A stretch of 64,000 bases of DNA from Ilex aquifolium (Eukaryota; Streptophyta; Magnoliopsida; Aquifoliales; Aquifoliaceae), in NCBI GenBank assembly GCA_951799425.1, contig OX637399.1:35127701-35191700 (forward strand), in the 5' to 3' direction. Positions 35,341 to 47,829 of the stretch are shown here, piece by piece; position 1 is the stretch's first letter, and the number at the start of each line of letters is the position of its first letter. The notes under the pieces were generated by a model. It ran no database searches, had not been told where the DNA came from, and worked only from the letters and a program-made list of their open reading frames with translations. Position numbers and translations under genes: made by a program.

Positions 35341-36238
35341 AAATGAATATATTTCAATGATTATTTAGTATGAGCGGGGCTTCAAGAGCGGGGCTTCAAC
35401 AAGTCGATCCTACGGTCTTCATTATCCAAAGGCTTCAACATCCAAAGGCTCACAATGCATCTCATTCAAATTCAAAAATCTCTAATCCAAAGCTCATCAC
35501 ACTCAACGGTCCTGGCTCACACAGCTCCCAACGAAGCAGGCCTGACACACACAAACCCTCCTCTCTGTTAACCCATTTCTGTACGCTAACCCTCCTACCT
35601 TCCTCTCTCTCTATCTCTCTGTCACAGACAAAACTTTCTCCTCTATCTCTTCCTCTGTTTCTTCTCTTCCACCCGGTTCTCTCATCTCTCTGTGGCGATC
35701 AAGCAACTCCGGCCAACCTCTCACCCTCCAAGGTTAGTCTACTTCTCCCCCCCCCCCCCCCCCATTCTCTTTCTCTTCTCAGTTGTTCCTCCACAAAATT
35801 CACCATACATCATGCACCACTCACACACCCAGCACGCATACACACACCCAGCACATCCTCTCTCCCCAAACACTCTCATATCACTCTCTTTTCCTTGCTG
35901 AATCGGCCACAGCCACCACATCCACCATAGCCACAGCCACCACATGTTCGATGAAATTTCTCGCTGCCACCACCACAGGAACGTATCATTGAGGCTGGTG
36001 ATCCGATCTCTTTGGAGCACGGTGCAACTAATTAGACACACCGCCCCCCTCTCACCAACAGCAGAACACACCCCCCTCTCGATCTGGAGATTGATCGGTG
36101 CTGAGTTTACCGGAGCTGCTCCATTTCGCTCTCTCACCTCTCTCTCTCTTTTGGGGAGCGTTGTGGGATTCAGAATGGCGAGACTGAGAAAGGGCTATCT
36201 GATATGGGTTTGCATTTGGGTCTTGCAGCCTCAACTTG

Positions 36239-36469
36239 CTGAATCGGCCTATGTTGCTCCCCTGCAATCACATTTTCTGCGAGTATGTTTCTTCTCTCAC
36301 TTCCTTACCTTTATATTCGATTGCTTTTGCAATTTTTTTTTTTTTTAACTTTTTGATATGTAATTTGAGTTGGGTTTTTGTAATATTGTGTGTTACAGTT
36401 CATGCATACCCAAATCGACCCTGTTTGGATCTGAATGTCCTGCCTGTAAACATCAGTATGTGGACCGAG
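36239..36469 (+). pseudogene. Captured RING-finger exons (BARD1/BRCA1-like)
   Basis: Two exons, 36239-36282 and 36399-36469, are separated by a GTATGT...TTACAG intron. They join to LNRPMLLPCNHIFCD and then SCIPKSTLFGSECPACK, with VDR at the end and a GTATG donor. This is the C-H-C-C-C-C part of a C3HC4 RING with the spacing of plant BARD1/BRCA1-type proteins. The exon with the first cysteine pair and everything after the RING are absent. In intact proteins the RING pairs BRCA1 with BARD1 as a nuclear ubiquitin ligase; this piece alone cannot fold as a full RING. Confidence 0.7.
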
Positions 36470-36919
36470 GTATGAATTTGAAAAATACCAATCTAGGTTC
36501 GCGTTCTATGTTTTGCTCATGTTCATTTCAATGGAAAGCTTTCATTTTTCATATTTTACGGGAAATAAGAATTTCTTGGACCGTGGACTGCAAACCAAGA
36601 GGAGCAGAGGGGATTGAAAAGGGCAAAGAAAGAAAAGCATATGAATATGATATCAGATTGCAAGCAAATTACAAATCATGTTCTAAGTACTTCTCTTTTC
36701 TTCATTTTTTCTTACTCTGTTGTTTGGCTCCTGAGAATTTTGGAAGAGATACGACATTGAAAACCTAAATATTAGCCCTTTCATTAGCTTAACCATCACG
36801 GCTACTGAGATGTTGCTTGGAGAGCCACTTACGTTAGGGTTTATGCCGTTGATTGGTCAAAAGATTCGCGAAAGTGACTGTTTTTTGGGGGACTTTCGGT
36901 GGGTTTGTGCTCGAAGGTG

Positions 36920-37072
36920 AGTCGAATTCTGAGAGAAACCGGAGCTCTTTTGGTTAAGGATCTGAGATGCTCCGCCGAAGACAACGATCGGTTTTTGGAT
37001 ATGATGGAAATGTACTTCGAACAGCCTGATGAGTTCAAGCGCCTCCAAGAACGCACTCACCTCTATTACCAG
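36920..37072 (+). pseudogene. Captured exon of a 2OG-Fe(II) oxygenase-like gene
   Basis: The frame reads RILRETGALLVKDLRCSAED, then NDRFLDMMEMYFEQPDEFKR and LQERTHLYYQ, ending at a CAG|GT donor. I recognise it as the N-terminal region of a plant 2-oxoglutarate/Fe(II)-dependent oxygenase superfamily protein. That family assignment is from memory of the sequence, not from a catalytic motif, because the HxD...H jelly-roll core is not included. Only one exon is present. Confidence 0.6.
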
Positions 37073-37446
37073 GTCCATTTTGAACTATAATACACATACT
37101 CTTATGATATTTTCACTTAGTATCCCCTTTTAATTTTTCAAGCTTTTCTTGGACCCTTACATTTTTGTGTCTTGAAAAATATTATTACTTTTTATATTCT
37201 TATGTTTTAACAATTTAAAAAATACATGATTTATGTGTTGAATTTAAATGGTCATTCGAATTAGTATTGTTTGTTAAGTTTGGGAATTATTTTCGATTAT
37301 GCATATTATCAAAAATATGATGTTAGTAGAATAGATGGGGGGATCGTGTAGAGTTCATAGAGGTGGGTTAACCCACTCTAACATAATTCAGAGATTGCAT
37401 TCTCCATCATTTCAATTGATCAAGTGGGTGGGTGGTTGTTTTACAT

Positions 37447-39490
37447 AAGCTTGATATGGTTAATGGAGTTCTCTTCACTGGAGGGTGGGCTAAAAGTGGG
37501 CTCTACTTTGAAGTTATTGAGGCAATTTTTAAGGTAATTTTTTTTTTCTCTTTCCTTTTTTGGATGTTGTTTACTTCAGTGAGGTTTCTATTTTTGGATT
37601 TATAAACTTATTCAGCAATGCGGCTGAAAGTAAATTCCTAAAAAGTGAGTTTTTAGTTGACAATGGCTCCACTTCTGGTCATGAATTGGTTCTTATGAAT
37701 TTAATAATGTTTTATGCAGAAAGGTTTGAAGAAGAATGATGCAGGGGACCATTTCCCTTTACTGGCCATCTGCTTAGGTTTTGAACTTTTAACAATGATC
37801 ATCAGCAAGGTAAGCTTTGTGCAAATGGAAATATACTGTTTGTGACTTTTGTGTGCATTTGTAGTTATGCAGCTGTTTTCACTCATTGTTGGTTCAGATC
37901 ACATTTCTATTTTTTTCTCCAACCTCCCACTCCAAGGCCAGTACCACCCCTTCCTGTGAACTGTCATCCTATTTTTAAGGTTCTGATAGATAAATTTGTT
38001 GATTAGGATGATATAACTTGTTTCTATTTATAGGTACCTCAACAGATATGTGTGTTGAAAGGCTGAAAGTCTTTGGGGGTATCTGCTTTCTCATGCATGT
38101 AGTTCTATTTATGCAGTTTTTTTTTTAAATCTATGAAATAAAAGGATATAGCTTGAAAATATCCTTCCTTGGAGCATGATAAGATTTGATTTAGAGGAGG
38201 ATGACTATACATAATTTATTTCTTCTTTTTGTGTTGTTACTTGCGAAATCATTTTTGAGTGCATATAACCATGATTACTTTTTCAGAGATGCATTCCTCA
38301 TCTTATTATGATTATCCTTCATTTTGATAGTAAGACGTTGCCATTTTCGTTAATGATTGTAGGACAATAACATTCTTGAACAATTCAGTGCTACAGATCA
38401 AGCATCTACGCTCCAATTTATGTTTCAAAGGTATGTTTTTTATTGATTGAGTGAATTTGATGGGTTTTTTAGTTCTCTCAGGCAAATTGTTTTCTAAAAT
38501 GTTTTATACATATGTTGTGATAAAATTGTAGATTGACAATACTAATTTGAATAAATATTCCAGCAGGGAGGAAAGTAATTTCTTGTCATTTTTCTGGTTT
38601 TCTCGGATTAATCAGAGATCCATTTTAATTGATGTTCTGTGGGGACAAAACTTTTGCAATTGTTTGTTTTCAGTACTCTTGGCTTTAATTGCTGCCATGC
38701 TGGAGTTATGCATTCAAAGTTATTTTTTTTATTTTCTGCAGATTTCCTCCTGATTTGCTTAGAAAGTTGAGTACTGATTGCCTTGTGATGCAAAATCATC
38801 ATGTGAGTAACAAATAATTGGTGGCTTTTCTGTTTCATGGTAAAACGTTCACTTCACAGGTGCTTATTTTGGCATAATCACTATTCACTACCCATATATG
38901 ATCAGCTTCAAGTGTTGAGGCTTGATAAACACAGTTATGCTCCGTTGGATGGATTTCTTGTGTGCTCTATACCGTAATTTTTCCTCATTTAATGAAATTT
39001 AATTTTCTTATCAGAAAATAGAACTATTTTCTATGGTCTGGGTATTTACTCATTGTGTATCCTCATTATACATGCATTGGGGCTTGAGCGCATTACTGAT
39101 TAATACCATCATTACTTGATTTCTTATTGCCATCAATTTTGGACATTCCTGGGAATTTCAGGAGATATTAATTGTATGGTGTGTTTCTTGTAAGCAAGCT
39201 CGATTGATGTATGAGCAGTATAATTTGGGCACAGGAAATAATTACATTGTCAATTCATTCTTGGACCCTTAGTTTGTTGTATTCTGAATGATGAAGAGAT
39301 ACCCTATTTTTTTTTCATTATTGTTCCGGCAGTCTTTAACTTTTAGTTTAGAAACCATAGCTGTTGTTTTAGTAGTGTACTAATTTGACTAGATGCTTAC
39401 GTATCCAATTCCCCTTTGCAACAGTATGGTATATCACCAGAAATGTTTCAAGAGAATATGAATCTATGCAGTTTCTTTAAGATCTTAACC
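37447..39490 (+). pseudogene. Captured gamma-glutamyl hydrolase fragment
   Basis: Five consecutive exons with intact GT-AG borders: 37447-37533, 37720-37809, 38363-38430, 38742-38802 and 39425-about 39490. They encode KLDMVNGVLFTGGWAKSGLY, NDAGDHFPLLAICLGFELLT (class I glutamine-amidotransferase-like core; AICLGFE holds the nucleophile Cys), LQFMFQRFPPDLLRKLSTDC, LVMQNHH and YGISPEMFQENMNLCSFFKI. The frame is open across all five (about 123 codons), then ends abruptly. The signal-peptide exon and the catalytic His region are missing. The enzyme trims folate polyglutamates in the vacuole; this copy is a fragment. Confidence 0.82.
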
Positions 39491-40710
39491 CACTGAAAGC
39501 AGCGAAAATTGAAGGGGGGTTGGGTATGCACGGGTTGTTGTTTGTTATGTCTGACCACCAAAATTAGTATTGAACTTTCTGAGTATCACCTTTGATTATG
39601 CTTATAATCATGCGCATTCCATATCTTGAATTTTTGTCTCATAGTTAATGGATATGGCTGTGATTTAGTGTTATACCAAGGATTAGTAATGTCTGGGAAA
39701 TTTACATTATTAATTAGATACCCTGTTCCACCACTTTTATGTGGATTGGTCAGAAGTGTGTTGGTTATCTTGTGCCCTTTTGTTACTCCCGAGAAATATA
39801 AAATTTTGCTCTAGGTAATGCTTTCATCTCACTTGGTGTAAGCTCATCTGTTACCAAGTTTAAGATTTTTACTATTTAATCGCTCATCTCTGAGTTTGTG
39901 TTACTTTCTGAAGTCCTATCGATTGTATTAGATGCCTCTTAAGATCTTAATTTTGATGTATTATTTGTACTGGACATTGGATAAGGATGAATTTGTGATT
40001 GTAAATTGTGAAGCTCTAAGTAGATAAGGACGACCTTTTCCATATAGAAATAGCTGGTAAGTAGATCGTTGAGTGAAGCTCTGTTTCTCTATTTGTGCAT
40101 GTGTGTATTTTTTGTGTTCCGTCTTTTGTACAATTAACTAATTATACATGGTTGTGCAGGTTTTGTTTTGGTGGTTTGGATAAACATGGTTATGATGATT
40201 GTGGTGATATATATAATTGTAAGTTTTATAGACAGATTTTGATTTTTTTGGGCTTCTATTTATAGAGGAAACTCTGCCCAAATTTCTTGAAATTAGTAAA
40301 GACTAACTTGATGTTTTGGTGGTTGGATATATGTTGATGATTGGGTATGTATTGATTATTGTGGTGGTATTGTGAATTATAATGATTGTTATGTATGATT
40401 GTAAGTTCTGTATACAGGTTTAAATTTTTATGGGTTCCTATTTTTAGAGAAAATTATGCCGAATTTTTTGGATAATATTATGGACTACCTTGATTTTAAA
40501 TTGACGAGTTGTTTTAGGTTGCAAAGAATCTTTAGGTAATGCAGGATTTTTTTAGTTTTAATTTAATTTTTCGTTACGCCGTGCCTTCAGGCACGGGCAA
40601 TATATATATATAAAATAAAGTAGCTAGGAATGTTTGTCTTAAGCTTTTCGCGGCTCAGATTACTTGACGATTCTTGATCTAACGGTCCTCATCATAGCCA
40701 TTTTTAAACA

Positions 40711-40915
40711 AATCCTATCTGCGGAGACTCCTCCTCTAACTCCCTCTCATTTTTAAAAACAAATAATCTATCTAATCCTATATGTCGAGACTCTTCTAAT
40801 TCTCTCTCATTTTTAAAAACAAATAATCTATCTAATCCTATCTGCCAAGACTCCTCTAACTCTCTCTCATTTTTAAAAACGAATAACCTATCTAATCCTA
40901 TCTGCCCAGAATCCT
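40711..40915. repeat. 60-bp tandem repeat near Helitron 5' end
   Basis: Copies begin at 40711, 40774, 40834 and 40894. Each has AATCCTATCTG, a GACTCCTCTAACTCTCTC stretch and CATTTTTAAAAACAAATAA. The first copy has three extra bases. Confidence 0.9.
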
Positions 40916-41103
40916 CCACTAACTCAATTACTATCTCACGATACCCCTCTCTGTCCCCCTTCCTCTCTGTCTCTACCTTGCCCCTGCAACACACACCACG
41001 CCAGAGTAACACCCACTGCAACACACCAAGAGTCCAGGTATTCTGGGTTTTTTGTGTGAGTGTGTATTCTGGGTTTTTTGTGTCTTTTTGTTCTGGGTAA
41101 TAC

Positions 41104-41193
41104 CTTATAGTTGACGGCCTGAAAGTCTGAACCGAGCAATTCCAATGCCTGTTTGTAGTCACCCTTCCCGTAATGATATAGAGCTTTTGCAAG
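41104..41193 (-). pseudogene. Captured TPR exon (TTC38-like)
   Basis: A single 90-base exon on the minus strand with acceptor TTGTTCCAG and donor AAG|GTATTA encodes LAKALYHYGKGDYKQALELL and then GSDFQAVNYK. It matches my memory of plant tetratricopeptide repeat protein 38. Only this exon is present, and its orientation is opposite to the host Helitron. Confidence 0.6.
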
Positions 41194-43722
41194 CTGGAAC
41201 AAAAGATTAAACAGAGGACTATAATCTCAAGAAATCCGTAGTGCATCTACATATATGTCCATGTATATACGTAGAAGTCAATGTGAAGTAATGATTAACC
41301 TCATGCAAACTTCTAGAAGGAAAACCCCACTACAAAACAATCATGATACTCTGCTAACTTCTTAGTGAACAAAAAAATTAAAGCAATTCCTACAGCAGAT
41401 TTTTAGACTAAAAGATGCCTATAGGTAGTTTTTTCTTTTTCTTGGTCAGAGATGCCTATAGGTAGTTTAGTATATACAAAAAGGAGTAGATAATTCAGGT
41501 CCGCATGGTCATAATGAGGAACAAAATAAAGCAATGAGAACAGATCTGCATTCCTTTCTGCATTAATTGTTGTTTCTTCTTGCTCATCATGGAAATTTGG
41601 CACAATGAGAAACAAAATTGTAGTAAACTGAATGACAGACCATATCTAAAAAACAAGTGTTTTCAAGAGTCCACTAACTTGGATCTTAATCCCTTCAGTA
41701 ATTTTTCTGCCTTACTCAATTCTCCAGTACAAGCTAAGGCCTCTTTTCTACTTGATCGAACTTTGTATTCAATGCGCTCTCTAGGCTTAGATGTATTATC
41801 CAACTTCTGTACAATGCGCTCTGTACAACTTTTGTTATTTTTTTTTATGGAAGTGTAACATGTAGCAGCTTGCCTATATCTGACAGCAACTCGGTTCTGT
41901 ACAATGCACTCTGTTATTTTTATTAAGTATTTCTGATTTGGTTTTGGAACAACTTCTTCGCCTTTTCACTCAAGCTAGAACTGACCAGATTTTTTGTGTT
42001 AACAGATTTCTGAATTATGGCAGGATAATTTTGTGTTAACATATTTTTTATGTCCCATTTGCTTCTTCGCCTTCTTCCCTCATTGGCTTACTTTACTGTG
42101 TGTGACGTCGAGTTTTAAGTGGGTCCAATGAGGCCTACTCATTGTTGGATTGAATGCATTCCATTCTTTTTACTGTGTGTGGCGTTGAGTCCTTTATTTA
42201 TAGCCTTTGTTTAAGCTCTTCTCCCCTCCTCAAAGTTACTTCTTACTTACAATCATAATTTATCTTTGTATTGTAACCTGTATCTGCCTCACAAACCTAC
42301 CCACTATAATATGATGATGCCACAGTTTCATGTCAATAAAATACAACAACATCTAGCATGTCTAAATTTTTTTTGAATGAGCTAGGTAATCACCAGAAAT
42401 TATAGACTGCAGAATAAGATTTGACCTTTTTTTTTTTTTAATGTGTGTTCATGTCTGTGTTCATGTGTGTGTTCATGTCAGTCTAATTTTTTTTTTTGTG
42501 TTCATGTGCACTCTATTTCTTACTTACTTACTTTCTATTGTAATTGAATCTATTTCAATTATGGTGTATGTGATATTTTGACTAATTATTTTTTTCAATT
42601 TAAATATTATTTTCTCACAGAGCTACACATTACCAAAATACGCATTTTCTTCTTCACCGGGTAAGTAGTAATGAATTTGTTCTTTTTAATTAAGTTTTGT
42701 CTTGGTTTAGTTGTGCATGCTTTGACATGAATTTATCATTATACAAAGATGTTATATATTAAATGTGTATTGTTATTTTTAATTGTTTATTTACTCAAGA
42801 TTTACATGTTTAACAATACCACAGTCAGTACCCAAATGAGAAAATATTTTATTTTTTTCTATGAACACACAACCACATAAAATCTTAAATATAAATATAA
42901 ATAAAAATAATCTACTACATGCAAACATATAGTTCTCAAAATAAAAATAAAAATAAAACAATTCCCCCAAGCTCCAGAAAAAAAAAACAAGTGACCAATA
43001 AAAACAAAACAATTCTCCCAAAAAACAAAAACACAAAACCCAAGCTAATCACCAATAAAAAAAAACATACCAATTACACCAAAAAAAACAAAAAATCTAT
43101 ATAATAAAATCCAAGCTAATTACTAATTCTTCCATGCAAACAAAAAGTATAAAATAAACAAATAACAAGTGACCAGTAAAAACAAAACAATTGAAACCAA
43201 TTGCAATCACACAAAAAAATTCAAAACTAATCTAATCACCATCATCACTTCCACACAAACAAAAATATAAATGTTCTCCCAAGAAACAAAAATACAAAGC
43301 CCAAGTTAATCACTAATAAATTTCTAAATAAATTTTTAGAGAATGGAAAAACTTCTAAATAATTTTTTTTTTACAGGCTATATTCATTCTTTTGGAAGCT
43401 GCTGGAATTTCAAATGGCAAAACTTATTTTTTTGATAGCATTTGTGAACTTATTTTTATTATATAGATGATTGTATTTGTGGGTAGTTTTTTGTTTGAGA
43501 AATTTATTACATGGGTGGATTGATTTTATAATTATGTTATGTTATTGAATTAAATTATGGTAATGGTGACGAATTCTCCAAAGATTTTATTATAAATTTG
43601 ATTTGGTTCTGACAATATTTTTTTTTTTCTGATGTATTTGTATATGTGGTGTGTTGCTTTGGAGAATTTTTTGTTCATTTTTTACGAGTAACGCAGTGCC
43701 TTCAGGCACGGGCAATTACTAG

Positions 43723-46700
43723 TATATAATAAAGTAGAGCGAAGTTTGAATCCAAAAGACAAAGAGGGGTCCAGATCGTTTTGACACAAAATATAAACAA
43801 ATCTAACGGACAACGTAACTCCAACATAAAAGACGGTTCAGATCACTTCAAAAATTTTGATCTAACGATCTACGGTTAGTCCTAAATTTTTTTTTCCCGC
43901 CCATGAAGAAGCCTCTCTCTCTCTCACGCCAGCCTCACTCTCTCACGCCTCTCCCTCTCACTTCTGCCTCCCTCTCTCTCACGCCTCTCTTTCACACTTC
44001 TGCCTCTCCCTCTCCCTCTCTCTCTCACTTCTGCCTCTCCCTTTCTCTCACGCCTCTCTCTCCCAATATATCACGCCTCTATCACATGGAATCCATCTCA
44101 AATCTTCCCCCAATCTCAAATCTCACTCATAATACTGGCCTCACAAACCGCCTAAGACTAAGAGGGCAAGGCGTCATTCCCTGGGCAGACTACGGTGAAC
44201 AGGAGAGGCGGTTCATCCACACCAATAGGTACACGCTGAATCCATCTGTTGTATGTGGTGTATTGAAATATATTTTGTGATGGGTTTCTGTCTATTTGTG
44301 TATTCCTCTATCTCTTTATTTTCAACTGTACAATATGATTCGGGCTTCATTGGGACCACCCGGTAATGCATACTAGGTGATTGACATAACGCCAAAGAGA
44401 AGAACCTGAAACTATGTTGACGTTCTTTTGTATTTGAGCTGATGGGATTCTACGGGGAATAACCATAGTTATGATCCAGAAGGGACTAACTGGCAGCAAG
44501 TTTCGGGGTGTTCATTTGGCGATTTTGCTCTCTAATCTCTTTTTTCAGCTCTTCTATTTCCGTGTAAGTCATGTGCTCTCTATCTCTGTGTCAACAATTG
44601 CTATTCATCTCTATATATGTATACACATCTCTAATATACATCTCCAACTTTAGGTATCACTTGAAGCCTTGGAAGCAAACCAATAATCGCCGGAATTAGA
44701 CCTTCAAGCATATTATCTGCTCCATTGATCTCTGCTTCCATCGATCATTCATTTGCCCAAAGCCAATTCGAGAGAAAGCACCGACGAACCACTGGCAACG
44801 GGTAATCTTTGTGCCTCCCCTCCCTTTCTCATCTCTCCCTGTGTCTCCCTCTTTCTCCCTCAAGCAAATCACACACACAAACACCACGACACCAGAATCA
44901 ACCTCCGCACCCTCCACATGTTTGAGAAATTGCTTGAAAGGAATTGATTGAACATTGTAGTGGAATATTATTTAAAGCAAGTGAAAATGAATATGGCTAT
45001 AGAATATCCCTGTGTTTCTTTGTTCACTTTACCTTCTCAATATTTACGTGTATCATTCCGAGAAGTTGTGTTTCTTAGAAAAAAAAATTTGTATCATTCC
45101 GAGATGTTCCGTAACAAACATTATGCGGGAAAAAGCCTTTGAATGCTGATTTTTTTTTATGTGCAAACCGATTTAAAGGTTTCATTATGGTGTGGTCTTC
45201 CGCTCTGCATTAAACATTAATTGAATTGAAGGCAATGCTGTTTCTTTCTATTACGATGTGTTCATTCTTAATTTTTTTTAATGTTATAGTTTCTTAAAAT
45301 TTTAGAAACTTACACTTTAATTTTGGCTCTTAATTCCTTTTCGATATTTTTTTAGTTGAGTATGAAAGTTTTCAAGCTTCGAGGAATGTTGTGTAGCGGA
45401 GCTTAAAGTAGAAATAGATCAAGTTATTAATTAGTCAATGCAGGATTTTATGGTATAGTTGTAGGTGTAAATTTCGTAAGTTTTGGATGATCAATTGCAC
45501 TCTTTTAGAATATTTGTTTAGCTTTGGACAGTTGACAAGTCATGGTTTTGTTGATATGAATTTAATTGTCATTTTTTTTTTTGAAGTACCTTCACACATG
45601 TCTATAGATTACCAAGTCACAAGTGAAAAGTAAAACCTACTAAACTATAGATAAGGTTAACAAATGTCCAACACACATGAGATATGGTGGGATCAATCTA
45701 TGTATGAGGTGGCGGTTGGCATTAAAAAGGATAAGAGTATAGAAAGTAAACATAAAGAATTAAAAAAAGAAAAAGAAAATGCATGCATGTCCACATGGAG
45801 TGTATGCCATGTGAGTGGGATTTTTGGTGTCTCAAGCTATGGCAAGTGTAAATGGCAGAACGTAATAAAGAAGAAAGAATTCACAGTTGTCCAAAACCAT
45901 GCCTATTTGGTATGTGAGGTGTAAAATTGCCTCTCTATTTGGTAATGTAAAACGTGTCACTCTATTTCAAGAGCTTGGAGTGAGTCATATCTAAATGCAT
46001 TACGTGTCATTTCTCTTACTACTGCTCATTTTTTTTTTTAATTAGATTTTTTTTTGTTACATAGTAATTTTAAGCACAGACATTTCATCAAAATTGAGTA
46101 CAATGTCAGCCAAATAAAAGGGACAACTTATCAAAATTGAGTACAATTTTTTGGTTATTATGGATGATATTATGAGTTGGGTGTGTTATAGGGCAATAAG
46201 GTGAATTTTTGAATGAATTTATTTCTTTATTTGCCTCTTTTCTTTTGTTTCTGATTACGCTATACTTTCAGGCAACAATTTGTAAGTGGTATAATTTTTC
46301 ACTTTATAATTGGTATGCAGATATAGAAAAATAGCTTATTTAGGCAGTGATGTTAATTTCTTAAACTTAGAGGTTGGAGTGCTTGAACAACTGAGGGGTA
46401 TGAGGTCTTGGACTTAGTGATATTTACCAGTTTCTCATTAGTTTGCATGATTGCCTTTAGCTTTTACGAGTTTTTATTGGTTTTGCTATATTGATACGAA
46501 TTTACCAAGTAATTATGCTTCATTGGAGTAATACAACTATTAGTTTCATGCATACGTGACACTAATTTTAATCAATGCTATTTGGCTAATTAATATTGTG
46601 TGGTTTGTTTTCAATTTAATGACCAATGTTATCAGTTTGGTGCTTAAAAGAAGATGAATTTATTCATCACTATAATCATGACCATGATCATATTTATTCA

Positions 46701-47230
46701 TCATACTGGGGTGTCATCATTGCCTATTAGTGTATTGCTTGGATTTTGTTGGATATTGAATTGGTTTTTGTAAAACGCCAATTATTCATTGACTTGGAGT
46801 TGATTAAATTTTAATTCTTGATTGTCAACTTCTCTTGCAATGATATGCAGTGAGGATGGTTGGCTTGGATCTAAACATTCAACACACATTGCCAAAATTT
46901 TGATATGTACGTGCACCAACAATGAGCAACCACCAACGACGATGGCAACGAGCAGTAACCAAGGTTCTTCAATTGCCCAAAGGTCTGTGAAATTGTAGCC
47001 AAATAGGTCATTTAATGTCTATGATGATAAAATATGTAACTTGTGTATATCTGTTCAAATTTTTTGAGTTATATTTTTAGGGGTAATTTTGTCCTTTTTT
47101 TAATATATTCATCGGTTCTAAATATTTATTGTTATCATTATGTACCCTGTATTTTCTTTTGCTAATGTTCATATTATTTAATTGATTTTTTTTCGTTACA
47201 CAAGTGCCTTTAGGCACGGACAATAACTAG
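43723..47230 (+). mobile_element. Helitron (Hel-C)
   Basis: It starts TATATAATAAAGTAGAGCG directly after the Hel-B CTAG, with subterminal GGTCCAGATCG and AATCTAACGGAC. It ends with hairpin GTGCC-TTTA-GGCAC (47204-47217) and CTAG at 47227-47230 before T. The interior has a CT-rich leader-like zone (43910-44070) and a 125-codon frame (43903-44280) of low complexity. I recognise no captured gene. The sequence right of CTAG is the remaining hAT end. Confidence 0.75.
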
Positions 47231-47317
47231 TATATATATATCTTACCTATTAATAGACCCTCACATTATATTCTCGCATAGGGCCTCTAGATCTGTTGGG
47301 CCGACCTTGCTCCCATC

Positions 47318-47829
47318 CTTTTGTTATGGGTCCTATTTTGTACAGTCTTTACTTTTTTGGCATAATATTCAAAGAGAAACACATAAATTATTGATGTGAA
47401 ACTTGTATTTATTAAACTTACTCCACTCCAAACAATCATAAAATCCTTAGAATTCAAACTAAATACGACACCCGCCAGTGATGAGTTGGCCACGTAGGGG
47501 TGGTGGTAGGTGGGTGGATGATTTACCGAACAATTTTCCTTAATTACCAACCTGCTCCACCGGCACTTCCCACCACAAGGAAGAATTTCGTTGACCGAGT
47601 CAAACCAACCTCCACCTACCTACCACAATATCAAAAGCAACTCAAACAAGTTTAACCAAAAACAAATACTAATAAATTATAATAAAAGCTCTCATAATTA
47701 CGAGAAATTTTTGAGTGACTTATAAACAGTAAACACCAACAAAAACATTGTTTTTTTTTTCCATTTCATCTAATAACTGCAAAAAAAATATGTTGCACTT
47801 TTACAATGTACTATGGTGATAACAAATAA
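47318..47829. other. No recognisable gene
   Basis: AT-rich spacer between the hAT element and an LTR-like repeat. Nothing supported. Confidence 0.4.

Larger units (their letters stand above)
35350..40600 (+). mobile_element. Gene-capturing Helitron (Hel-A)
   Basis: The 3' side has the family hairpin CCGTGCC-TTCA-GGCACGG (40579-40596) followed by GCAATA; the terminal CTAG is lost where Hel-B abuts. The 5' boundary lies where hAT sequence stops (about 35350-35400) but I cannot place a TC start. Between them, all in the plus orientation with original splice sites, are partial exons of at least three unrelated genes: a RING gene, a 2OG-Fe(II) oxygenase-like gene and gamma-glutamyl hydrolase. A CT-rich leader-like segment (35560-35760) is also present. 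Collinear multi-gene capture is characteristic of plant Helitrons. Confidence 0.75.
40601..43722 (+). mobile_element. Gene-capturing Helitron (Hel-B)
   Basis: It starts in TATATATAAAATAAAGTAGC next to the Hel-A end, carries subterminal TTCGCGGCTCAGAT and GATCTAACGG, and ends with hairpin GTGCC-TTCA-GGCAC (43696-43709) and CTAG at 43719-43722. It contains a 60-bp tandem repeat (40711 onward), a minus-strand TTC38-like exon (41104-41193) and a second minus-strand exon-like frame at about 41667-41812 (EALACTGELSKAEKLLKGLR) that I do not recognise. The rest is AT-rich filler. Confidence 0.75.
34134..47317 (+). mobile_element. hAT-type DNA transposon, 13.2 kb, disrupted by Helitrons
   Basis: The element spans 34142-47309 and is flanked by the 8-bp target duplication CTCCCATC (34134-34141 and 47310-47317). 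The left end is CAGGGCCGGCCTAGGCC; the right end, read inward on the minus strand, is CAAGGTCGGCCCAACAG. These CAGGGCCGGCC-type ends are typical of plant hAT elements with zinc-finger MYM1-like transposases, and fragments of such a transposase lie at 34377-35340. From about 35.35 kb to 47230 the interior is occupied by three Helitrons. Only 79 bases of hAT sequence (47231-47309) remain to the right, so the original hAT was about 1.3-1.4 kb. Confidence 0.88.

Noticed and set aside
35370..35930. 186-codon plus-strand Ser/Pro/Leu-rich frame
   Set aside because: It covers CT-rich, leader-like DNA and a C homopolymer. The composition follows from the base bias and there is no domain.
43903..44280. 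125-codon frame in Hel-C as a captured gene
   Set aside because: The first two thirds come from CTCTCACGCC-type repeats. The remaining segment matches no family I know, and no adjacent exon is supported.
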